Assembly: GCA_944363005.1 (NCBI GenBank)
Contig: CALVTV010000160.1
Coordinates: 1-5,324 of the forward strand
Source: an uncultured Clostridia bacterium
Lineage (GTDB): Bacteria > Bacillota > Clostridia > Christensenellales > Aristaeellaceae
Direction of reading: 5' to 3'
DNA length: 5,324 bases
Made by a program: the position numbers and the translations under genes. Shown here one piece after another: positions 1 through 4,853 of the stretch. The number at the start of each line of letters is the position of its first letter. The stretch's first letter is position 1. The notes under the pieces are model-generated. The model was given only the letters and a program-made list of their open reading frames with translations, was not told the origin of the DNA and ran no database searches.

Positions 1-1046
1 CCCTCTGCCCCCAGCGCCTGCGCGCCGCCCCGCGTCGCCGCGGCGACGATCTGCGCCGCCGGAAACAGACTGCGATCGTGATTGACCGTCTTGTGGCAGA
101 CCGCAAACAGGCGCATCTGATCGAACAGGCTCCGCGTGTTGCCCGAGGAGGGGCCGTCCGTGCCCAGGCCATAGGAAACGCCCGCGCGCGCCAATGCTGC
201 GATGGGCGCGACGCCCTTGCCCGCTTTTGTGTTGCTTCCGATGCAGTGCGCCACACGCGCACCGCTCTGCGCAAAGAGCTGCACATCCGCATCCGTCAGG
301 TGGATGCAGTGCGCCGCGAGCATGTGACGGTCCAGCGCGCCGATCTCTTGCAGATAAGCGGTCGGCGACGTGCCCCGTTCGGCAAAGAAGTCCATCTCGT
401 AGTCCATCTCGCTGGCGTGCAGCGTCATCAGCGTATTGTAACGGCAAGCCAGTTCGTGCGCCCGGCGCAGCGACGCTTCGTCGCAGGTGGTCGTGCCGTG
501 CGGCGCCAGAATCGGCCGCACCAGGTCCTCGTTGCGGTACGTTTCCAGCATCTGCTCCGCAAGCGCAAATCCCCCATAGGGAGCGGCGCTGTCGCAGGTC
601 GGCTGCCCGATGATGGTCTCGCCCAGATAACCGCGAATCCCCATCTGAAGGCACGCCCGCGCGACCTCGTCTTCAAAATAATACATGTCCACGAACGTGG
701 TGATCCCCGAGAGCAGCATCTCCGCAATGCCGTAAAGCGCGCCGGCAAAGACCAGTTCCCGCGTCATTGCCTCGTTTTCCAGCGGAAAGAGGAAGCGGCG
801 CAGCCGGTCAGGGCAATCGTCGCCCATCGAGCGGAAGGGCACCATGGAGGCATGCGCGTGCAGGTTGACAAAACCCGGGAAGAGAATGCCGCCCTTCACG
901 TCCACGCGCGCATCGCATTTCCCCGCGTACTCGCCCTCGCCCAGCGCGGCAAGTGTGTTCCCGTCCGTGAGCAGCCAGCCGTCCCGGTAGACGCGCATCT
1001 GCTCGTCCATCGTCAGAATCCAGGCGTGTTCGTAGAGCGTTTTCAT
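1..1046 (-). CDS. Amidohydrolase of the MTA/SAH deaminase (TRZ/ATZ) type, C-terminus cut by window edge
   Basis: The 348 visible residues match the metal-dependent amidohydrolase superfamily, subgroup of 5'-methylthioadenosine/S-adenosylhomocysteine deaminases and related aminohydrolases. Seen: the HAH metal motif (H63, H65) after PGFVN, FPLE (E90, where the family has a ribose-binding Glu), APHG (H183), LHASE (H210 metal, E213 catalytic), AAHC (H246) and GTDGPSSGN (D297 metal). The full ligand set is present, so the enzyme is probably active. Family members hydrolyse the exocyclic amino group of purine or similar rings in the cytoplasm. Relatives are about 430 residues, so roughly 80-90 C-terminal residues lie beyond position 1. 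The ATG at 1046 overlaps the TGA of the upstream M20 gene (ATGA), and GGAG lies 5 nt before it inside that gene, which implies translational coupling. The exact substrate is uncertain: adenosine derivatives, guanine-like rings and pterins are all possible in this subgroup. Confidence 0.88.
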   Translation of the reverse strand, partial: MKTLYEHAWILTMDEQMRVYRDGWLLTDGNTLAALGEGEYAGKCDARVDVKGGILFPGFVNLHAHASMVPFRSMGDDCPDRLRRFLFPLENEAMTRELVFAGALYGIAEMLLSGITTFVDMYYFEDEVARACLQMGIRGYLGETIIGQPTCDSAAPYGGFALAEQMLETYRNEDLVRPILAPHGTTTCDEASLRRAHELACRYNTLMTLHASEMDYEMDFFAERGTSPTAYLQEIGALDRHMLAAHCIHLTDADVQLFAQSGARVAHCIGSNTKAGKGVAPIAALARAGVSYGLGTDGPSSGNTRSLFDQMRLFAVCHKTVNHDRSLFPAAQIVAAATRGGAQALGAE

Positions 1047-2362
1047 GCATTCTCCTTTCCCAACGCGTCCAGCGCAATCGCGCAGAACACCATGACGCTG
1101 CGGCTGAGCACCGTCTCGTCAAAGTCAAAGCGCACCGTGTGCTGTGCGCCGGCCATCGGCGTCATCATGCGCATGTAGGTTGCCTGGCCGCCATGCGCCT
1201 GCACGCGGTTCATCATCAGCGAGATGTCCTCGCTGCCCCAGTTCTGCGCGTCCTCGATGCTGCTGACCGTCATCTGCGGCAGGTCGCGGCGCACGATGTC
1301 CGCAATGTGCGCAAGCAGTTCATGGTCGCTGTGCTGGCCTTCCGCTTCGCCCATCTTCACCATCTCGCAGGTGCAGCCCTGCATGTGCGCCGCGCCTTCG
1401 CACGCCGCCACGGCCATCTGCGCCATGTATTGGTTGATCTCCGTCGTCTCGCCGCGCACCTCCACCTGCATGACCGCCGTGTCCGGAATCACGTTGCGCC
1501 CGGTGCCCGCATGCAGCGTGCCGACGTTGACGCGGCTCTGTCCGCCGCTGTGGCGCGGAATGGCGTACAGCGCCAGCACGGCACTGGCCGCAGCCACCAG
1601 CGCGTTGTTTCCCTTTTCAGGATAGCCGCCCGCGTGCGCGGCCAATCCATGGAAGGTCACGTCATACTTGGTCGTCGCCAGCGAACCCCATGTGCCGGGC
1701 GTCACGTCGCCGTCATCCGGGCCGCCCGTGGGCGCGATGTGCGAGCCAACAAATACGTCGACATCGTCCAGATGGCCCGCGGCCACCATCGCCCGCGCCC
1801 CGCGCGCGCCTTCCTCGCCCGGCTGAAAGAGCAGCTTGACCGTGCCGTGCAGCTGCTCGCGCATGTCCATGAGCACTTTGGCCACGCCCAGGCCGATTGC
1901 CGCGTGGCCGTCGTGGCAACAGGCGTGCATGCAGCCCTCGTTCACGCTGGCAAAGCCCTCGCGCGTGGGCCGGTGCTCCGCGTCCGGGCACTCCGTCATG
2001 CCCAGCGCATCGATGTCAAAGCGCAGGCCGAGCGTCGGCCCCTCACCGCAGCGCAAAATGCCGATCACACCGGTGAATCCCTCGCACATGTCCGGCGTCA
2101 AAAACGCCGCCGGAGCTCCCTGCTCCAGCACCTGCTGCGCATGCTTATGCAGCACGGCCTCCTCCGGCAACCCCATCCGCGCATCCTCCCGGCAGACGGC
2201 CCGCCCAGTGAGCACCTCATACCCCATTTGTGTCAGTTCCCTGGCGATGATCGCCGATGTGCGCATCTCCAGCCATCCCGTCTCCGGATAATGATGAAAG
2301 TCCCGGCGCCACGCCGTCAGTTGCGGCTGCAACGCCTCGGCCCGTTCTATGATTTCGCGCAT
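1043..2362 (-). CDS. abgA: M20-family metallohydrolase, AbgA-like (p-aminobenzoyl-glutamate hydrolase type)
   Basis: This is a 439-residue cytoplasmic amidohydrolase of peptidase family M20 (aminoacylase/IAA-amino-acid hydrolase branch). From memory it resembles E. coli AbgA along its whole length (about 436 residues): WRRDFHHYPETGW near residue 18, GFTG near 95, a di-metal site in MHACCHDGH (C148, H150), QPGEE (E183/E184), SHI (H208), GSED (376-379) and QH followed by FDFDE (H408). The dimerisation domain spans roughly 222-330 and includes SRVNVGTLHAGTGRNVIP. AbgA works with AbgB to cleave p-aminobenzoyl-glutamate, a folate breakdown product; M20 relatives cleave other N-acyl amino acids. 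Oddity: the near-invariant Gly of HACGHDGH is Cys149 here. The start at 2362 is chosen because GGAGG lies 8 nt upstream. The frame stays open to 3055, but that extension is antisense to the kinase. No AbgB or AbgT partner is visible, so the substrate is inferred. Confidence 0.85.
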   Translation of the reverse strand: MREIIERAEALQPQLTAWRRDFHHYPETGWLEMRTSAIIARELTQMGYEVLTGRAVCREDARMGLPEEAVLHKHAQQVLEQGAPAAFLTPDMCEGFTGVIGILRCGEGPTLGLRFDIDALGMTECPDAEHRPTREGFASVNEGCMHACCHDGHAAIGLGVAKVLMDMREQLHGTVKLLFQPGEEGARGARAMVAAGHLDDVDVFVGSHIAPTGGPDDGDVTPGTWGSLATTKYDVTFHGLAAHAGGYPEKGNNALVAAASAVLALYAIPRHSGGQSRVNVGTLHAGTGRNVIPDTAVMQVEVRGETTEINQYMAQMAVAACEGAAHMQGCTCEMVKMGEAEGQHSDHELLAHIADIVRRDLPQMTVSSIEDAQNWGSEDISLMMNRVQAHGGQATYMRMMTPMAGAQHTVRFDFDETVLSRSVMVFCAIALDALGKENA

Positions 2363-2370
2363 GCTCTCTT

Positions 2371-2375
2371 CCTCC
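2371..2375 (-). promoter_or_regulatory. Ribosome binding site deciding the AbgA-like start
   Basis: The minus strand reads GGAGG here, 8 nt before the ATG at 2362. It fixes the start, although the reading frame remains open for another 693 nt upstream into the divergent kinase gene. Confidence 0.85.
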
Positions 2376-2380
2376 GCATT

Positions 2381-2396
2381 CGGGCGCAAGCGCCCG
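2381..2396 (-). repeat. GC-rich hairpin in the 5' leader of the M20 operon
   Basis: CGGGCGC-AA-GCGCCCG is a perfect 7-bp inverted repeat with a 2-nt centre (or 6 bp with a 4-nt loop in RNA). It begins about 8 nt after the predicted transcription start and ends 5 nt before the GGAGG ribosome binding site. It could stabilise the mRNA 5' end, affect ribosome access, or act as a DNA operator. Its function is not shown. Confidence 0.6.
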
Positions 2397-2410
2397 CTAT
2401 TTTCAGATTG

Positions 2411-2439
2411 AATATAGCATAATTGACGGATTCCTTCAA
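2411..2439 (-). promoter_or_regulatory. Promoter of the M20-amidohydrolase operon (sigma70/sigmaA type)
   Basis: On the minus strand: -35 TTGAAG (2439-2434), a 17-nt spacer, -10 TATATT (2416-2411), with TGC just before the -10 giving an extended -10. The weak -35 (4 of 6 bases) is offset by the extended -10. The predicted start is near 2404, giving a leader of about 42 nt. Confidence 0.72.
2423..2439. promoter_or_regulatory. Candidate shared operator: 17-bp imperfect palindrome between divergent promoters
   Basis: TTGACGGATTCCTTCAA has 7 of 8 base pairs symmetric around T2431 (pattern TTGAnGGAnTCCnTCAA). It coincides exactly with the overlap of the two promoters. The outer TTGA/TCAA symmetry follows automatically from two antiparallel -35 boxes; the inner GGA/TCC is additional. 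No regulator gene lies in the window. Confidence 0.5.
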
Positions 2440-2451
2440 GAGGGGTATACT
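2423..2451 (+). promoter_or_regulatory. Promoter of the PfkB kinase gene (sigma70/sigmaA type)
   Basis: TTGACG (2423-2428), a 17-nt spacer and TATACT (2446-2451) match consensus at 5 of 6 bases in each hexamer. The predicted start is near 2458, with a leader of about 40 nt. It overlaps the opposing promoter over 2423-2439. Confidence 0.78.
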
Positions 2452-2457
2452 GAAAGT

Positions 2458-2472
2458 GCCCGGCTGCCGGGC
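2458..2472 (+). repeat. GC-rich hairpin at the predicted 5' end of the kinase mRNA
   Basis: GCCCGGC-T-GCCGGGC is a perfect 7-bp inverted repeat about a single base (6 bp with a 3-nt loop in RNA). It starts at the predicted transcription start and ends 11 nt before the GAGAGGA ribosome binding site. It may protect the 5' end of the mRNA or serve as an operator. Confidence 0.6.
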
Positions 2473-2497
2473 AGACTTTGCCAGAGAGGAAAACGAC

Positions 2498-3424
2498 ATG
2501 AAAAACGCGCTCGTCATCGGCTCCACCTGCGTGGACGTCATCATTCGCATCGATCACCTGCCCAAAACGGAGGAAAACCTGCATCCGCAGTCCCAGCGCT
2601 TCGCCGTCGGCGGCTGCGCCTACAACGCCGCCAACATTCTCATCCGCACCGGCGCGCCCACCACGTTCGTCACGCCTGTCGGGGGACGCGGCGTGTTCGG
2701 CGACTTTACCCGCAAAGCACTCGTGGCGCTTGGGGTGCAGGATTTTGTGGACCTGCCCGACGCCGAAAACGGCTGCTGCTACTGCTTTGTGGAAAACAGC
2801 GGCGAGCGCACGTTCATGTCCATTCACGGCGCAGAATACACGTTTGACCCCGCCTGGATGGCGCCGTATGCCGGCAAGCGCTTCGATTACGGCTATGTCT
2901 GTGGGCTTGAAATTGAGGAATCCACGGGAGACGCGCTGATCGATTACCTGGAAACCGCGCCCATCGGCACGCTCATCTACGCGCCCGGTCCGCGCGGCGC
3001 GCGCATTCCCCGCGAGCGGACAGAGCGCCTGCTCGCGCTCAACCCCATTCTTCATTTAAATGAAGGAGAAGCCCTCGCCCTCAGCGGAGAATCCACGCTG
3101 GAGGCAGCGATGCGCACGCTCTTTGCGCAAACGCAGAAGGCGGTCATCGTCACGCTTGGCGCACGCGGCGTCTGCTGGCTGGATGACAGCGGACTGCAAA
3201 ATGTGCCCGCCGTGCCCTGTGCGCAGATTGCGGACACCATCGGCGCAGGCGACGCGCACATCGGCGCTGTGCTCAGCGGCCTTTGCTACGGCCTGACGAT
3301 GCGCGAATCCCTTGAAATGGCCAATCGCGTTTCCTCGGCAGTGGTGGGCACCAGCGGCGCCACCCTTTCGGACGACGCACTCGCACGCGCGACGGAAAAT
3401 CTTTCCAGCTTGCCGCGCGCATAA
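2498..3424 (+). CDS. PfkB-family carbohydrate/nucleoside kinase
   Basis: The 308-residue product is a ribokinase-like (PfkB) ATP-dependent kinase, of normal length for the family and presumably cytoplasmic. Seen in order: an N-terminal beta strand ALVIGSTCVDVI, PfkB signature 1 GGCAYNAA (38-45), a substrate-lid region around residues 90-112 (GCCYCFVENSGERTF), NEGE (188-191, matching the NxxE Mg/ATP motif), TLGARG (219-224), and signature 2 DTIGAGDA (246-253) with catalytic base D252 and the anion hole GAGD. Family members phosphorylate a hydroxymethyl of a sugar, sugar acid or nucleoside; nothing here identifies which. The ATG at 2498 is preceded by GAGAGGA (2484-2490) at 7-nt spacing, so an upstream in-frame extension to 2423, which begins inside the promoter, is rejected. 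The gene diverges from the M20-deaminase operon and shares its promoter region, suggesting common control. Next terminator: about 215 nt after the stop. Confidence 0.9.
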   Translation: MKNALVIGSTCVDVIIRIDHLPKTEENLHPQSQRFAVGGCAYNAANILIRTGAPTTFVTPVGGRGVFGDFTRKALVALGVQDFVDLPDAENGCCYCFVENSGERTFMSIHGAEYTFDPAWMAPYAGKRFDYGYVCGLEIEESTGDALIDYLETAPIGTLIYAPGPRGARIPRERTERLLALNPILHLNEGEALALSGESTLEAAMRTLFAQTQKAVIVTLGARGVCWLDDSGLQNVPAVPCAQIADTIGAGDAHIGAVLSGLCYGLTMRESLEMANRVSSAVVGTSGATLSDDALARATENLSSLPRA

Positions 3425-3639
3425 GCACCCGATGACGCGGGCATGCTTTTGAACGTGGAGCTGCGGCAACAGAGCCGCAAGCCGGGCGCTCGGGCACTCC
3501 CGAGCCGTCCTTCCACCGACAGAGAATCCGCCGTCGTCATGACCGCGCATTCACGCCGGAGAGAAGGACACCCGCGCGTGAATGCGCGATGCACGCTCGC
3601 CAACGCGAACGCCGCTCCCGCAACACCTCCACAGATACG
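3425..3639 (+). other. Gene-free, GC-rich region with nested complementary segments (possible structured RNA or 3'UTR)
   Basis: No convincing gene is present: small open frames have no ribosome binding site or recognisable protein and run through the terminator. The plus-strand RNA can fold. ATGACGCGG (3432-3440) pairs with CCG-T-CGTCAT (3531-3540, one bulged T). Inside it GTGGA (3455-3459) pairs with TCCAC (3512-3516). Inside that are two hairpins, TGCGGC/GCCGCA (3462-3479, 6-nt loop) and GCTCGGG/CCCGAGC (3488-3505, 4-nt loop). A 13-bp stem (3544-3588) follows, then the terminator. It does not match a riboswitch or ncRNA class I can name. It could be a long kinase 3'UTR, a 3'-derived small RNA, or GC-rich sequence folding by chance. 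Confidence 0.4.
3544..3588. repeat. Perfect 13-bp inverted repeat with a 19-nt loop
   Basis: CGCGCATTCACGC (3544-3556) is fully complementary to GCGTGAATGCGCG (3576-3588). The loop holds purine-rich GGAGAGA (3558-3564). No T-run follows on either strand, so it is not a canonical intrinsic terminator. A 13-bp perfect match is unlikely by chance within such a short span, even at high GC. Confidence 0.8.
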
Positions 3640-3673
3640 GGGAGAGACGAGGCCGTCTCTCCCTGCTTTTTTT
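3640..3673 (+). terminator. Strong intrinsic terminator after the kinase / structured region
   Basis: GGGAGAGACG (3640-3649) pairs perfectly with CGTCTCTCCC (3654-3663) across the loop AGGC, followed by TGC and seven Ts (3667-3673). The 10-bp stem plus T-run gives plus-strand termination only. It separates kinase transcription from the TRAP operon promoter downstream. Confidence 0.9.
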
Positions 3674-3713
3674 GCGCCGAATCGTGCGCAATTTGACGCA
3701 CGCCCGTATACAA

Positions 3714-3743
3714 GATGAACGTTTTTCATTCATCACGTGAAAA
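3714..3743. promoter_or_regulatory. Candidate operator: overlapping TGAA/TTCA inverted repeats upstream of the dctP promoter
   Basis: Two overlapping inverted repeats with 9-nt spacers lie here: GATGAA (3714-3719) with TTCATC (3729-3734), and TTTTCA (3723-3728) with TGAAAA (3738-3743). The 8-bp palindrome TCACGTGA spans 3733-3740. They end 3 nt before the -35 hexamer, a usual place for an activator site or a UP-like AT-rich element. This is inference from symmetry alone. Confidence 0.4.
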
Positions 3744-3746
3744 TCA

Positions 3747-3774
3747 TTGACAAATTTGGCTTTGGGTGTACAAT
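3747..3774 (+). promoter_or_regulatory. Promoter of the TRAP transporter operon
   Basis: TTGACA (3747-3752) is a perfect -35. A 16-nt spacer leads to the -10 TACAAT (3769-3774, 5 of 6). The predicted start is near 3781, giving a leader of about 38 nt to the dctP ATG. It lies just downstream of the intrinsic terminator, so dctP has its own transcription start. Confidence 0.82.
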
Positions 3775-3818
3775 AGGTAACACGCACCATTTCGGATCAA
3801 AAAACGGAGGAAAAAACC

Positions 3819-4793
3819 ATGAAGAAACTGACGATGTTGCTTGTCTTCGCGCTGGCCCTGTGCCTCTTTACGATGGCTTCGGCCGAAACCGTGCTCCAGC
3901 TGGGCACGACCGTCAACGAGCAGGACTCCTTCCAGGTCGCGGCAGAGAAGTTTGCGGAGCTGGTTGCTGAGCGCACCAACGGCGAATACAAGATTGAGAT
4001 TTATCCCAACGGTACCCTGGGCGACGAGAGCACCATGCTCGACTCGATGACCATGGGCATGCTTGACATGGGCATCATCACCAGCGGCCCGTTCGTCAAC
4101 TTCTCGGAGATGATGGGCGTGCTGGACATGCCGTTCCTCTTTGCCAACAACGAAGAAGCTTATGAAATTCTCGACGGCGAAATCGGCAAGGAATTGCTCG
4201 CCACGCTGGAAGACGCCGGCCTCAAGGGCCTGGCCTACGCCGAGCGCGGCTTCCGCAACGTGACCAACTCCGTGCGCCCCGTGACCTGCGCCGAGGACCT
4301 CAAGGGCCTGAAGCTGCGCGTGATGGAGAACGAGGTTTACACCGCGACATTCAAGGCGCTGGGCGTCAACGCCGTGCCGATGGCCTGGGCTGAGGCGCTC
4401 ACCGCCATGCAGCAGGGCACCATCGAGGGCGAAGAGAACCCCATCAACGTCATCTACTCCTACGGCCTGTGGGACTACAGCCAGAAGTACGTGACGCTCG
4501 ACCGCCACAGCTACTCCACCGCCATCATTACCATGAGCCTGGACGTCTTTAACAGCCTGGATGAAGCCACGCAGGAGATCTTCGTGCAGGCTGCGCAGGA
4601 AGCCGCCGAGTACGAGCGCGCCTGGGTGGCCGAGCAGGAGGCCGATCAGCTGGAGACCATCAAGAGCCACGGCGTTGAGGTCGTTGAAAATCCGGATGTG
4701 GAATCCTTCCGCGCCGCCGTGCAGCCGGGCTATGACCCCTATCCGCAATACGCCGACTACATCGCCCGCATTCAGGCTCAGCTGGCCGAGTAA
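3819..4793 (+). CDS. dctP: TRAP transporter solute-binding protein, DctP family
   Basis: The 324-residue extracytoplasmic receptor of a tripartite ATP-independent periplasmic transporter captures its ligand, usually a small carboxylate, and delivers it to the DctQM membrane complex. Seen: a signal peptide with KK at residues 2-3, a hydrophobic core (4-19) and an ASA|E signal-peptidase-I site after A22. C15 sits in LALC, a poor lipobox because -1 is Leu, so lipidation is unlikely. The mature protein begins TVLQLGTT and carries GFRNVTNS (R146), LKGLKLRV (R167, the position of the Arg that salt-bridges the ligand carboxylate in this family), PMAWAEALTAMQQG (187-200) and EGEENP (N207), the usual DctP core. 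GGAGG lies 8 nt before the ATG. Length is normal. It is first in its operon, with a terminator-like hairpin before dctQ. The ligand cannot be assigned, though the Arg predicts a carboxylate. Confidence 0.95.
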   Translation: MKKLTMLLVFALALCLFTMASAETVLQLGTTVNEQDSFQVAAEKFAELVAERTNGEYKIEIYPNGTLGDESTMLDSMTMGMLDMGIITSGPFVNFSEMMGVLDMPFLFANNEEAYEILDGEIGKELLATLEDAGLKGLAYAERGFRNVTNSVRPVTCAEDLKGLKLRVMENEVYTATFKALGVNAVPMAWAEALTAMQQGTIEGEENPINVIYSYGLWDYSQKYVTLDRHSYSTAIITMSLDVFNSLDEATQEIFVQAAQEAAEYERAWVAEQEADQLETIKSHGVEVVENPDVESFRAAVQPGYDPYPQYADYIARIQAQLAE

Positions 4794-4806
4794 GAAACGT
4801 GACCAA

Positions 4807-4838
4807 GCGGCGCTCCTGACGTGGGGCGCCGCCTTTTT
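4807..4838 (+). terminator. Intergenic attenuator-type hairpin between dctP and dctQ
   Basis: GCGGCGCTCC (4807-4816) pairs with GGGGCGCCGC (4823-4832), 10 bp including one G-T pair, around the loop TGACGT. C and five Ts (4834-4838) follow. It begins 13 nt after the dctP stop. Such partial terminators commonly keep binding-protein mRNA in excess over the membrane subunits and also protect the dctP 3' end. Confidence 0.75.
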
Positions 4839-4853
4839 AATCGGAGGAAGCTT

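Noticed and set aside
78..1178. 366-codon open frame on the plus strand opposite the deaminase gene
   Set aside because: It is antisense to an amidohydrolase with all metal ligands intact; the translation is Arg-rich and unrecognisable.
1139..2422. 427-codon open frame on the plus strand opposite the M20 gene
   Set aside because: It has an Arg/His/Ala-rich translation typical of antisense to a GC-rich gene, no ribosome binding site, and the opposite strand is a recognisable enzyme.
2363..3055. N-terminal extension of the M20 reading frame by 231 codons
   Set aside because: It is antisense to the kinase, crosses the divergent promoters, and a good GGAGG precedes the ATG at 2362, where family homology begins.
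3431..3439. GATGACGCG resembling a segment of SRP (4.5S) RNA
   Set aside because: The conserved SRP core (GGUCAGG and the GGAA tetraloop region) is absent, so this is a short chance match.
3451..3466. ACGTGGAGCTGCGG resembling a T-box antiterminator core
   Set aside because: It differs at key positions from the UGGNACCGCG consensus, has no specifier stem upstream, and is not next to an aminoacyl-tRNA or amino-acid gene.
3693..3712. TTGACG followed by TATACA as a second dctP promoter
   Set aside because: The spacer is only 8 nt, far from the usable 16-18 nt; the TTGACA/TACAAT pair downstream is much better.
3443..3718. Possible 91-residue protein in the gap after the kinase
   Set aside because: It has no ribosome binding site, runs through the intrinsic terminator, and its composition (Arg/Pro/Ala-rich) reflects the GC-rich structured DNA.
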